Part shown: in pieces, positions 1 to 10,862 of the stretch | Layout of the letters: the number at the start of each line of letters is the position of its first letter | Position numbering within the stretch: position 1 is the stretch's first letter | Assembly: GCA_022059125.1 (NCBI GenBank) | Contig: JAEUWY010000008.1 | Coordinates: 1,984,001 to 2,048,000 of the forward strand | Length of the DNA: 64,000 nucleotides | Direction: 5' to 3' | Source: Corynespora cassiicola | Lineage: Eukaryota > Ascomycota > Dothideomycetes > Pleosporales > Corynesporascaceae | Notes under the pieces: model-generated | What the model saw: only the letters and a program-made list of their open reading frames with translations | What the model was told of the DNA's origin: nothing | Database searches by the model: none | Translations under genes and position numbers: made by a program

Positions 1-1
1 G

Positions 2-2179
2 AAAGAGGAGGACATTCGATCTCTTCTTGATCAACGCCCATTCAAGTCACTGGATGCCATCGAGAACATCCACGTTGATTCGCAGGCTGGCAAGAAAAAG
101 GGACGCAAGCCCAAGATCAAGTTTGGAGAGCGGTTGGTCGATTCTGCCAGGTCAATGTGGAATGCATATGCGGCTGTTGATCAGCTCGTCACCGAATGCG
201 AGGCTCTCGGAAAGCCCATTGTTGATGCCATGGCTGATTGGGGCATTGACATCTTCGGAGCTGCCACTGACGGTGAAGTCGCCATCACCTCGCTGGACGA
301 CAGTAGCGATGCAAGCTCCACCCGCGATTCGGGATATCATACTCCGCGAAGCAGCCATGGTAGCGACACGGAAGATGTCTTGCGCAAGGTCAAGGGACGG
401 CCCCCCAAGAAGACTTCGTTTCTCAAGAAACCCGCCATCATGAACAATGACATCGAGCTCAAGGACTACCAGCTTGTGGGACTAAACTGGCTTCACTTAC
501 TCTGGAAGAATCAGGTCTCCGGCATCCTGGCCGATGATATGGGCCTGGGCAAGACGTGCCAGGTCATCGCCTTCCTGTCGCAGTTGAGGGAGGAGAAAAC
601 TCCGGGCCCTCATCTGATCATCGTCCCTGGTTCGACTCTAGAGAACTGGTGTCGCGAGTTCCAGCACTTTTCGGACCAGATTCGATTCACTGCCTACTAC
701 GGAAAGCAGCCCGAGCGCAACCAGCAGCAGCTTGATATCGAAGCCGGCATCGAGAACAACGATATTGACGTCATCATCACCACCTACGACATGGCCTATA
801 AGAAGCCGGACAACACCTTCTTGCGTAGATGCCGACCCCAAGCCTGCATTTTCGACGAAGGACATATGCTCAAGAACAGCCAGGCTCAGCGTTACAAGAG
901 CTTGATGCGCCTGAATGCAGAGTGGCGCCTTCTTCTGACTGGCACCCCGCTCCAGAATAGTCTTCAGGAGCTGGCGTCCATCTTGGCTTTCCTCATGCCG
1001 GACGTTTTCCAGGGAGTCGAAGAAGACCTTGCCGTTGTCTTCAAGCACAAGGCCAAAGTCACCGAGAGCGACTCCCATAGCGCCCTCTTGTCCACGCAGC
1101 GTATCCAAAAGGCCCGCTCGATGATGACTCCATTTGTCCTGCGCCGCAAGAAGGCTCAAGTCTTGAAGCACATGCCGAAGAAGACTTGTCGTGTTGAATA
1201 TTGCGAGCTCACCGATACCCAAAAGACGCTCTACGAGGAGCAACTCGAGAAGCAGCGTAAGGTCTTGTTCGATCGCGCCGCTGGTATTAGGACCACTGAA
1301 CATGCGAACATCATGATGAAGCTTCGCCAGGCGGCTATCCATCCTCTTCTCTTCCGCCATAGGTATACAGACGATAAGATCCGTAAGATCTCCAAGGCAT
1401 GCTTGAAGGAGGCAACTTTTAGGGAGAGCAATCCCGACGTCATCTACGAAGAGCTGGAGTTGTACCAAGACTATCAGTGTCACCAGCTTGTCACCAAGTA
1501 CCCCAAGGCGCTTGGCAAGTTCAAGCTTGCAGATCAAGAATGGATGGATTCGGGCAAGGTCGCGAAGCTAGTCGAGCTACTTAAGAAGTTCAGGGAGAAC
1601 GGCGACCGGACCCTCGTCTTCTCTCAGTTCACTTCCGTTATGGATATTCTCCAGTGGGTCCTCGATGACCTCGACATTGGCTACTTCCGCCTTGACGGCC
1701 AGACTCCCATCGAACAGCGCCAGCAGATGCTTGACCAATTTTACCACGATGAATCCGTCCCCGTCTTCATGCTCAGCACCAAGTCCGGCGGTGCTGGCAT
1801 CAATCTCGCCTGCGCGAACAAGGTCGTCATCTTCGACTCGTCATTCAACCCGCAGGACGACATCCAAGCCGAGAACCGCGCCCATCGCGTGGGCCAGACG
1901 CGCGAGGTTGAAGTAGTGCGCCTCGTCACCAGAGACACGGTCGAGGAGCAGATCCACGCTCTGGGTGTTTCGAAGCTCGAGCTCGACAAGATGGTTGCGG
2001 GCGAGGAGGGCAGTGATCAAACGCAGGCTGCCGAGGCCATGGGCATCGAGGCGGTCGAGAAGATGATGCTCGCTCAGATGCAAGGCAAGAGCGATGGCTC
2101 CGGTGACAAGGAGGCAGACGTCAAGGAGCAATTCATGGAGGGCCTCAAGAAGGCTGGATTAGATTTGAGCGCTGCTTGA
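2..2179 (+). CDS. FUN30: Fun30/Fft3-type SNF2 chromatin remodeller (5' partial)
   Basis: ATP-dependent nucleosome remodeller of the SNF2 family, Fun30/Fft3/SMARCAD1 branch, acting in the nucleus in heterochromatin maintenance and DNA-end resection (family knowledge). The reading frame is open from base 2, so the start and any N-terminal CUE region lie left of the window; about 725 residues remain. Visible helicase motifs in order: Walker A block DDMGLGKT (about nt 532-555), the DEGH box (nt 854-865), GTPLQN (motif III), then in the C-terminal lobe STKSGGAGINL and the motif VI segment ENRAHRVGQ. The DEGH box replaces the usual DEAH, as in Fun30-like proteins. No intron in this part. The tail after motif VI is short and charged. 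The gene converges on the phosphodiesterase gene. Assignment to the SNF2 family is certain; the Fun30 branch rests on overall similarity. Confidence 0.9.
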   Translation, partial: KEEDIRSLLDQRPFKSLDAIENIHVDSQAGKKKGRKPKIKFGERLVDSARSMWNAYAAVDQLVTECEALGKPIVDAMADWGIDIFGAATDGEVAITSLDDSSDASSTRDSGYHTPRSSHGSDTEDVLRKVKGRPPKKTSFLKKPAIMNNDIELKDYQLVGLNWLHLLWKNQVSGILADDMGLGKTCQVIAFLSQLREEKTPGPHLIIVPGSTLENWCREFQHFSDQIRFTAYYGKQPERNQQQLDIEAGIENNDIDVIITTYDMAYKKPDNTFLRRCRPQACIFDEGHMLKNSQAQRYKSLMRLNAEWRLLLTGTPLQNSLQELASILAFLMPDVFQGVEEDLAVVFKHKAKVTESDSHSALLSTQRIQKARSMMTPFVLRRKKAQVLKHMPKKTCRVEYCELTDTQKTLYEEQLEKQRKVLFDRAAGIRTTEHANIMMKLRQAAIHPLLFRHRYTDDKIRKISKACLKEATFRESNPDVIYEELELYQDYQCHQLVTKYPKALGKFKLADQEWMDSGKVAKLVELLKKFRENGDRTLVFSQFTSVMDILQWVLDDLDIGYFRLDGQTPIEQRQQMLDQFYHDESVPVFMLSTKSGGAGINLACANKVVIFDSSFNPQDDIQAENRAHRVGQTREVEVVRLVTRDTVEEQIHALGVSKLELDKMVAGEEGSDQTQAAEAMGIEAVEKMMLAQMQGKSDGSGDKEADVKEQFMEGLKKAGLDLSAA

Positions 2180-2755
2180 TTCGGCATTTACTGTTGGGTG
2201 ATGAATGATTGCGTATAAAGGTTTTTGATCTTTACGAGAGCGCCGAACGAGTGTTTCCTTGAAGCGGATTGCATAGCGCTGGCGTTGGCGTTGTTTTGAG
2301 AGGGTTATTATACCCCGCCGCCGAGTGGCTCGTTGGGTGCTACTCCGGCTTGCTCATATACCGGGTTGGTTTGGTTGCACTGATCTGGCTAGACTAGAGG
2401 AGAGATACATTTGTTACTTGTGCTCGGATATCTATCATGCATTACACGTTCAGTCTTGGTCTTGGTCTTACGTTCGTGCTGTTGTGATCATGTAACAAGC
2501 AAAGGTAATATATGCAACGGATAGCTTGCTGAAGTGAGTCTAACATGGAGACGGCAGGCTGGCCCCTCATGCATCAAGTCGCATTGCATATGCGCAGGGA
2601 TAAAAAGATTGAAGATTTCATTCGAAGATGGGTATCACATCCGAAATAACAATTAGAAGGAAAGAGAGAGAAAACCGACAAAACGCCATCTGCCCATCCT
2701 TCTATCCCAATCCACCTCTGCTCAAAGCTCCCTCTCATCACATTCACTCCTCGGC
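2180..2755. other. intergenic, convergent 3' ends
   Basis: Space between the stop codons of the SNF2 gene (+) and the phosphodiesterase gene (-). It should hold both 3' UTRs and terminators. I see no conserved coding potential. Confidence 0.6.
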
Positions 2756-5090
2756 TCAGTTCCCGCCCTTCTTATCATCCCCGTTCTTGCCCGGCATGTG
2801 CTCATTCAGGAAGCCCTCCACCCACTCCTCGACATCGTCCGCCTTGTGCGTAAGCCACTCCCACCACGACTCATCCTCCGGCTTCCCCGTCGCCGACGCC
2901 GAAGGCACGGGCGCACTCGACGTAGGCGTGCTACTGCCACTGCCACTACTATGATGCAGCGACGCCATGGCGTCCTCGAGGCCCGATGCCGAGGCCATGA
3001 GGCTGGAAAGCGAGCCGGGTAGCGTGCTCGTGCTGGCCAAAAATGACGTGTGGGGATGCGAATCGGCAGGGTCTGCGGGCGTCGTGTGCAGCGGGGTTTC
3101 GGGATCGCCGTGCAGGCCCACGGGCTTGAGGGGGAGGCGCAATGTGCCGTTGTTGGGGGCTGGGGTGATGCCGATGGAGTCGCAGACGATGTTGTAGAGT
3201 TCGATATTTTCTGGGATTTCACGTCAGACAAGATCTTCCTCTATGCGTGTAGCGGGGCAAGGGGTGGACTTACGGAAGGGTTGCATGCGGCTGTTGGGCT
3301 TATGGGGGAAGGCGGGGCCGCGGGCTACGAAGATGGCTCGCATGAGGGGGTTCTCGAAGTCGTAGCCATGCAGGCCGCGGGGCTTGTAGACGCGGCCGCT
3401 CTTCTTTGCCTCCTCAATGTCGAATTCTTCCTTGGTGACAATGGCCCAGCCAGCCTTTGGGATAACCCACAAGGGAGCAATGCGGTCGTTGTTGGAGAAG
3501 TGATATCGCTCCGGCATATCCTCGTCGCGAAGGTAAACTTCCACGTTGGGGTTGTCCTTGGTTCTCTCCTTGATCTGTTTGTGCAGGCGGGACAAATCTC
3601 CCAAGTTCTTCGGGCGGAGACCGTACAGCGGCCAACCGTCTGTTCTCTCCAAATCTTTAGGGTCCACAAGGTCCTCCAGCTGGATCAAGCGTGAAACGTC
3701 GGTCGTTGCCATGCCGTGATCCGACACTACCACCACATTGACAATGCCGGTAAGATTACGTTCTTGCAAGCCTTTTAGGATGTCTCCAAGCATAGCATCC
3801 GTCTCTTGAATGGTCTTGCGGATCTCGGTACTATTCGGTCCGTATCTGTGGCCATCCGCATCGACGTTGGGGACATAGGCAGCAATAAGCTGTGGCCGGG
3901 GCTGATTTGCTTTTGCGGCGGGATCATCTGAGCCAGGGAGATCCAAAAGTCCCAACACTCGGTCTACTTTCAGAGGGAGTACTTCAGAGCCGTTGTACTT
4001 GTCTACATACGCAGGCTCGATGTGACTAATGTGTGCCTCAGACCCAGGCCACATGTGCACTGCAGCCCTGACCTGCTGGCGCTCAGCAGTCACCCACAAG
4101 GGCTCGCCTCCCCACCAAAAAGACTGCAGGCTCTTCTCCGGGTCGGTATAGTAAAAGTCCTTCTCCAGAGCTGGATCCCAGAAGGTGTTGCCCACGACGC
4201 CATGCGCCTCAGGATAGAGCCCAGTGGCCATGGTGTAATGGTTCGGGAAGGTAACGCTGGGGAAACTGGGGAGCATGTACTGCGGAGAGATGCCCTCTTG
4301 AATAAATTGGTTCAACGTAGGTGTGAGTCCGCGCATGAGGAAGTCAGCCCGGAAGCCGTCCAGCGATATGAGGATGGTGGTAGGTGCGAAAAGGGAGGTG
4401 CCGTTGGACACCATGATGGCCGCGGCCTTGGGGCGGCTTGGGGTCGAGAGGTGATAGGCGGCGAACAAGAGGATCATGAACAGCACGACGATGCAAATGT
4501 AAATGATGAGCCGCCGCCATAGTCGTGACCGACGCGCCTGTGTAGCCTGTTAGCATGCGGAGGGGAGCGATGGGGTCTGAACATGCCTTTCTCTGGACGC
4601 TCGTGGCCAGCAACCGCTGCTCGTCAGACTCGGATGAATTCCTCGACACACTGGTACTCGAGACACCTATTCCTTCTTCCATTTCGTACATGAGCGCACT
4701 CGATTCTTCATTTTGACCTCTCTTACGCTCTTTCGCCGTCTTGTCGGATTCGGGCTCCCGCTTGCCGATTTTGACGCTTTTCTTGTTGAAGAGACCGGTC
4801 AGGCCGTCCTGCTTGGTCAAGAGTCGCTCTCTCTCGTCCTCAGACTCCAAGATGTCGTGGTCGCCGTCGGACAGCTCGGACGACGGGCGGCCATGGCTGT
4901 AGCCCTCGTCGTCGTCGGAACGTTCGCAAAGAGTCCGCTCGTCGGCGCTGTATTCTGAGCCAGCGATCTTGCTGGCCTCGTCGCGCGACATGGGCGACAT
5001 GGCTTGTGGTGCGGTGGGAGAAGAAGGCTCACATTGGCGGCGGCGACGCGAGCTGGGTGGAGGTGGTCGGAATTTATTGAAGGGAGACAT
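2756..5090 (-). CDS. Type I phosphodiesterase / nucleotide pyrophosphatase, type II membrane protein
   Basis: Zn-dependent ecto-type nucleotide pyrophosphatase/phosphodiesterase (NPP family, like yeast Npp1/Npp2), hydrolysing nucleotide phosphodiester or pyrophosphate bonds on the lumenal or outer face of membranes. Three exons, 5090-4587, 4537-3274 and 3210-2756, give 740 aa. Intron 1 (4538-4586, 49 nt) has a GC donor; intron 2 (3211-3273) starts GTAAGT. Splicing restores the family-typical segment QNIELYNIVCD. The N-terminal 170 residues are acidic, polar and cytosolic, then comes one hydrophobic helix (IVVLFMILLFAAYHL), then the catalytic domain with LISLDGF, the nucleophile Thr in SVTFPNHYT, DADGHRYGP, SDHGM and LHGYDF, which supply the two-metal ligands. 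The C-terminus is a Ser-rich tail. ATG 5090 is chosen because the frame is closed by a stop just upstream. Confidence 0.9.
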
Positions 5091-5411
5091 GGCAGGGCTG
5101 GACCCTTGAACCCCGGCAAGCTGGCGCCATCAGCTTGCATGGGCTTGGCGTAGTACGTTTCGAGAGGCTCCGCACCCTGGGCCGAATCTCCCATCACTAC
5201 TCCATGTAGATCTCTTCAGACCATCAGGCGTTTCACCTCGCCGTCTGGAAGACTGCACTTGGGCGAGGCTGCTTTGCTGAGTCGAGAGTATATGCTGTCC
5301 TCTAGATGTGGAACCGTAATCAAAGAGGACTGCGACGTGCTGCTCCCACTATAAATAGCTACCTAGGCACTGGCACTGGTACTGGCAATAGGAATCCAGC
5401 ACGTGGATAGT
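5091..5411. other. intergenic, promoter side of the phosphodiesterase gene
   Basis: 321 bases between the phosphodiesterase start and the stop of the next minus-strand gene. It must contain the phosphodiesterase promoter. An A/T-rich TATAAATA string on the plus strand lies near 5350. Nothing coding is recognised. Confidence 0.5.
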
Positions 5412-6656
5412 TTACCGCACCTCATCTACTATAACATTTTCGCCTGCGTCCAGCAATCTGGCAGACCCACAGACTTTGCCACGCGAAAAAACCAGCAAAG
5501 CCAGCCAAATGTGCTCGACCACCTCGCCGTAGCACATCAGGTCAACCTGGCCCAGTCCACTGGCAGGCACCTGGTCCCTGAACATGTTGACGCTCCCGAA
5601 ATCATCCTGGCGGATGTGGTCTGCTACTGTCTCCCAAAACTCATACTGAAGATGGGGATGCCACTCCGCACATTGAATGCGCCAGATACATCGCTCGTCC
5701 TTGCGTAGCTTCCTCGCCTGGCGGCAAGGTTTGAAGCGGTGCGGTTTCTGAGTCTTGATCTGTAAGAGATAGCTCGTGACCTGGGTTGGCCACCTCTTTG
5801 GACGCTTTGTGGATACCTGGGGCATTGGAGAATAAACTTCGGTGGAGAGAGATGGAAAATCCAACGTCTCAAGCCGTGCATCAGCACGCTGCACGCTCGA
5901 GTGGCTGGGATTGATGCCAGGAGGAGCTGACGTCTGTGTACCCCGCATAGTCCCCACCTCCGCATTCTTCTCCGAGTCTGGAACATCCACCTCTGCGCTC
6001 AATGGATGCTGTGACGGCTGTGTTGCAATTGTGACATCTTCAAGTTCAGCCGATTTGCTGGCATCTTGTGACACTAGATGCTGGGCGTCCAACACAACAG
6101 CCGCCTCCTCTTCTTCCTCTGAGCGTTCCTCCGATGTGGTTGAGTTGCTGTCATGAATCTGGCTTTCGATAGCCTGAGCAGCCAGCTGAGTGTCATCTAT
6201 AAAGCCGGATGGGCTCGCTATAGCAGCCGACTGCCCGTCGCTACGTCGGCCGGTGCTCACAGAAGGGGTCCGTAGGGTCTGTTGCTTCCTCCAATTTGAA
6301 TGCAGCTGCTCCAACTGACCAAGCCTGCTCATAGGATTGACGGAATCGTCTATGGAACCAAAGGAGCCATACACAGTGGAGCCGTTATGGACATGAGACT
6401 GCACATCAGAAGCCAACTCCGAGGGGAAGCTGCCGTAAGAGTCTTTGCTTGTGTTGGCCATGGAAACGTCGACCAATGCCTCAGTGGCTTGCTCACGGGC
6501 AGTGGCATCTTGTCGGCCAGTCTCTTCCTCGTGCCCCCCAGGACTGGCAGGCTGATGAGGCTCAAAGTCGAGATAAGCATCGGCCAAGGAGCGGTACAGG
6601 TCATCCGTCTGCAGTGTGGTTGGGGCAGAGATGTGGACCAATATCTCGTTGTCCAT
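5412..6656 (-). CDS. hypothetical protein, 414 aa, basic Trp-containing C-terminal domain
   Basis: I do not recognise this protein. It is a single uninterrupted ORF of 414 aa. Residues about 1-280 are polar, acidic and low in hydrophobics, probably disordered, with Ser/Glu runs including EERSEEEEEA. Residues about 285-410 look folded: a basic stretch (STKRPKRWPTQVTSY, then KPHRFKPCRQARKLRKDE) followed by CIWRIQCAEWHPHLQYEFW and a helical end. That contrast suggests one C-terminal globular or nucleic-acid-binding module behind a flexible tail (inference). It is divergently transcribed from eIF3d, with only about 260 bases between the two starts, so they probably share a promoter region. The ATG at 6656 is the first in frame. 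Confidence 0.65.
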   Translation of the reverse strand: MDNEILVHISAPTTLQTDDLYRSLADAYLDFEPHQPASPGGHEEETGRQDATAREQATEALVDVSMANTSKDSYGSFPSELASDVQSHVHNGSTVYGSFGSIDDSVNPMSRLGQLEQLHSNWRKQQTLRTPSVSTGRRSDGQSAAIASPSGFIDDTQLAAQAIESQIHDSNSTTSEERSEEEEEAAVVLDAQHLVSQDASKSAELEDVTIATQPSQHPLSAEVDVPDSEKNAEVGTMRGTQTSAPPGINPSHSSVQRADARLETLDFPSLSTEVYSPMPQVSTKRPKRWPTQVTSYLLQIKTQKPHRFKPCRQARKLRKDERCIWRIQCAEWHPHLQYEFWETVADHIRQDDFGSVNMFRDQVPASGLGQVDLMCYGEVVEHIWLALLVFSRGKVCGSARLLDAGENVIVDEVR

Positions 6657-6915
6657 GCTGTCCGACGTCCTGGGTAGGTGACGGCGGTGAAACAGCCATG
6701 GTCAAGGTGAAGCTGGGGCGGTGGCAGTGAAACGGCAGCATGCGGTCGAAGCGGCGCGAGACGAACAGGGCCGGCGACGCGTCGGGACGGGCCATTGATT
6801 CTCCTAGCGCGCCAAGAGTTGGGTCGCACTCGCCCGTTTTCATTATTGTGTGGTGGAAGGGCGAAGCGGATCCTCGAGCCATCCCCCCTCTAGAGAACCG
6901 CTCTATACAGACAAC

Positions 6916-8763
6916 ATGGCGCCCGCTTCCCTGCTGGACCTTGTCGCCGCCCTGCCCACCACCGATGGCTGGGGCCCCGCCGTCTCCAGCGAGACCATGC
7001 TCGACGGCGTCCCGTACGCACCCTACTCCAAAGCCGACCGCCTGGGTCGCATGGCCGACTGGACCGAGGGAAAGGACAGTGCCCGGCAAGGACGCCAAAA
7101 CTATGGCAACCGAAACTACAGAGGTGCGTCTTCTCCTGCCGCTGCGTGGTGTGGTTGGCTTTTCCTGGTGGATATAATTCTGACCACTACCCCGCAGATC
7201 AGCAAGTCTACGGCGCAAACCAGCAGACGAACCCCTTCGCCATCCAGGCCGCCGAGGAGGAGGCTACCTTCTCCGTCGTCGACAACACGCGCACATCGGC
7301 CAAGACGCGCGGCTTTGGAAGAGGAGGCGGCACTGTCTTCCGTGGACGGGGGCAGAGGGGCGGACAGGCACAGCGCGGCGGACGTGGCACCTTCCAGCGT
7401 GTCGGTGGTGGACGCGGGCAGCAGTACGACAACCGCGGCGGACGTGGCGGCCGGGGAGGACGCAGATTCGGCTGGAGGGACGACAAGCCGCAGCGCAACC
7501 GCGATGCGTCGGTGCAGGTCAAGCCTGACTGGACCGTGGTTGAGGAGATTGACTTTTCTCGTCTGTCCAAGCTGAACCTGGACACCGGCAACGGCGAGGA
7601 CCTCGACAGCTACGGCTTCTTGTACTACTACGACCGCAGCTACGACAAGCAGCCTGGTGCCAAAACCTCGGAGCGCAGGCTCAACGTGCTCGAGCGCGCT
7701 GCCTACAACGTCACCACGTCGTCCGACCCCATCCTCCAGGAGCTCGCCGAGAAGGACGAAGCCACCATCTTCGCCACGGACAATGTCCTGTCCATGCTCA
7801 TGTGCGCCACCAAGTCGGTCTACTCGTGGGATTTGGTCATTTCGCGCAGGGGCAACAAGGTCTTCATCGACAAGCGCGACGGCTCCAACCTGGACATGGT
7901 CACCGTCAACGAGAACGCCTCCGATGCGCCGTTGGAGATTTCCGAGGGCAACAAGGATTCGATGAACAGCCCCAGCGCCCTGATGCTCGAGGCCACCCAC
8001 ATCAACAACGTTTTCCCTCTGCAGGTCGTCCAGGAGTCGCAGACGGCCAAGGTCAACATGCCGCACGAGCACCCCTTCTACAACCCCGAGGTCGAGAGCG
8101 ACCCCCCGGCGTCCAAGGCTTACAGGTACCGCCGCTTCGACCTGTCGCTGGAGCGCGACGACGAGCCTCTGCACCTGGTTGTGCGTACCGAGCTCGACGC
8201 TGTTGTCAAGAACAACATCAACGGCGAGGACCAGTACATGACCATCAAGGCCCTCAACGAGTTCGACAACAAGGCCCAGGGCAGCGGCGGCGCCCTCGAC
8301 TGGAGGACCAAGCTCGCCAGCCAGAGAGGTGCCGTCCTGGCCACCGAGATGAAGAACAACTCGTGCAAGCTGGCCCGCTGGGCAGTACAGAGCATCCTCG
8401 CCAAGGCCGATACCATGAAGCTTGGGTACGTTTTTTCCTTTTGAACTGCCATGATAAACAAATGCTAACACCTGTGCTAGTTTCGTTTCCCGCACCAACC
8501 CCAAGAACAACAACGATCACGTCATCCTCGGTGTGCTCACCAACAAGCCCCGCGACTTTGCGAACCAGATGGCTCTCAACCTCAACAACGGTTGGGGTAT
8601 CGTGCGCACCATTGTCGACATGGTGCTCCGCATGGATGAGGGCAAGTACGTCCTGGTCAAGGACCCCAACAAGCCTGTCCTTCGCCTTTACAACGTCCCC
8701 GAGAACACCTTCGAGGAGGACGCAGAGGAGGTGCAGGTTGTCGAGGAGGCCGAAGAGGAGTAA
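6916..8763 (+). CDS. EIF3D: Eukaryotic translation initiation factor 3 subunit D (eIF3d / Moe1)
   Basis: Subunit D of the eIF3 complex, which acts on the 40S ribosome and can bind the mRNA cap (family knowledge); called Moe1 in fission yeast. Three exons: 6916-7123, 7198-8425 and 8481-8763, giving 572 aa, the normal size. Introns of 74 and 55 nt have GTGCGT and GTACGT donors. Evidence: the N-terminal GWGPAV and [13 protein letters not shown] segments, [16 protein letters not shown], and the C-terminal run [14 protein letters not shown] to [20 protein letters not shown], all hallmark eIF3d sequences. Residues about 105-165 form a long Arg/Gly-rich tract (repeated RGG/GRG) typical of RNA-binding tails. 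The C-terminus is acidic (EEAEEE). The strong GC3 bias creates a spurious long ORF on the other strand. Confidence 0.96.
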
Positions 8764-10862
8764 TTTTCTGTGTTGGGTAAAAGTAAGGAAGTCGATGGCC
8801 CTTGATAGATATGATATGATTTGTACGCGGACAGCTACATGGGCATGGACATCTTTAGCATCATGTGTGGAGGGGGGGGATGTAGTCATGGGATAGAGAA
8901 AATTGAGGGTTTATGATTCTGGACCAACTGCTCGCCTCGAAAGGTGGGTGTATTGGTCTGTAACGACATTCTCTGTCCACAATTTGCATATGAGAGCTCG
9001 AGGCTAGCCGATAAAGACGATACACCTTGTTTCTTCCTTTACCTGTTCGTAATAAAATTCATACCCTTTTTATGATTCGTTGTCTCTTCTAGGTCCAGAC
9101 AAGAATATGCCGCATGTAGGCCGATACAGGCTTGTGCAACACCGCGCTGCAACATTGAGCGGCACATTGATCAAGTCCACACATTGCTATTCATCATTGC
9201 ATGCGAAGGAAAAAGAAAGCCCCCGCCGGTTTCTTCTCTTCCACCCACCATGGGACATGGGCCCCGCCATCACTGGAAAGGTTACATCGCAATCCGTTGT
9301 CAATTCCCATATAATCCATGCGACTGATTCCAGACACTCTATAACGAGAGTTGTGAGCAGAAGCCATAGCTACTAGATCGCTGGTCCGCTAATCAAACTA
9401 GTTGGTTCTCGTTTAGCAAGTGTGCTGCTGTGCCTAAGTGGAGCGGCGATCTCCAGTCTCGTGGGCTGGCTGGAACGTCGTACCGACCTAGACTAAAAAA
9501 CGAAGTCTTCATTGCTCCCTGTTCTAGGCCATGCTTCGATACTGTCAGTGTTAGTGTCCGTGTCGGGCGTGCTACAAGAAACAATGGAGGCGCATGGTCG
9601 GGGCAGCAGGTTTTTTTTTTTCCCGAAAACTTTCTGTAGTTGTCTGTAAAATGAATTCTGACGAAATCTCTCAGTGGAGTAATCATAGGATTCCAGGACC
9701 TACAGAACGGATTTCTTTGTGGTAGGTTGTTTGGGTTCAAACATTCGGCGTCTTCCTGCCTGGCATTACCACTGGCAACATACGAGACTGCTGCTACATA
9801 TCATAATTCTCAACGTCGCACACACAGGTTCATGCAATCACTGAGCTGAAGTTCCGCTACTTTGGTGACCCCCGCGCCTGAAAACTTTACTGTTGTGGTA
9901 CCCTCTCGTCGGGTCCTTGCTGCGCCGATCTAGACCACTGCGTCACTGTCCAGAGAAGCACAATCTCAAACTTGTTGTTCTGCTGCGCGAAACAAAATCG
10001 AGGTCTGGAATTCCGCATAGCCACTGATAACCATTACTGTATGACTCTGCAAGGCCAGGGCTTGCAGCAGGACAAATTCCCCGAAGTATTGTTGAGGAAT
10101 TAGCACCACACTGCCCCAATCAGGCCTCACGCACCCTGCCCTTTCAGCTCATCTCCCAAGGGTCGATCGCGACGCAGTGTCTCGTCCCCTCGCTGGACTC
10201 AGCGGCCGAAACTTCCGAGTGTCCATCTTTGCCTGGAGTTCAACAGATGATCAGGGCTACTTTGATGCAATTCTTACGCGCCGGGGGGCCTTGACCCGTC
10301 CGGGCATTCCTCCGTCCTTGATCGGACGATGTCATGTGTCGTCGTGCATGGAGAGCCGAATAACTGCAACGGCACGGTCAGGCGGCATTATCGCACGGGC
10401 TCAAAAGTATCCAGGTTCGCGGTAGTGAACATGGGTCTGTTTACCCGTTGACAAACCCCTATCTCGCAACTCGCCATTCTTTCCCCCAGATTCCCCAGAG
10501 AGCCCCAGTTATCAGTCGCAAAGGGTCTGTAGTCGGCCAGCCAGGTTGGCAGAAATGACCGAACCCTTTCCCCAGAGTCTTGGCCTCGGGCTCAAAAGTA
10601 GTCCCGGGGGGAGTCGCAGCGCTTGGGAAACAGCGGTGGCTGGCTTTTAGATCTTCGGCCAAGATATCCTCAAGGACGCTTGCCGTTGCACGGTGCGGGG
10701 TAAAATGATCCCACGCCAAGCTGGAATACCATATAACATGAAGTCCAGCTGCATTCCCCAGGAATTGTGACCCCAGGCAATTTACTGTGTTCGATTTTCT
10801 CCGATCCGGCAGGTTGCAGTCTTCGATCATTGTGCCGCCTGCGAAAGCCAACATTCGCCAAG
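8764..10862. other. gene-poor intergenic region, 2.1 kb
   Basis: Between eIF3d and the MFS transporter, both on +. It includes the eIF3d 3' end and the transporter promoter. Only short, compositionally random ORFs occur. A T-run near 9610-9620 is the only simple repeat I note. I see no tRNA, transposon domain or relic I can name. Confidence 0.5.

Noticed and set aside
638..1537. 299-aa ORF antisense to the SNF2 gene
   Set aside because: It lies entirely opposite strongly conserved helicase motifs; composition is Leu/Val-rich as expected from a codon-bias shadow.
7116..8513. 465-aa ORF antisense to eIF3d
   Set aside because: Valine/leucine-rich shadow of high-GC3 coding sequence, spanning introns of the true gene; no recognisable domain.
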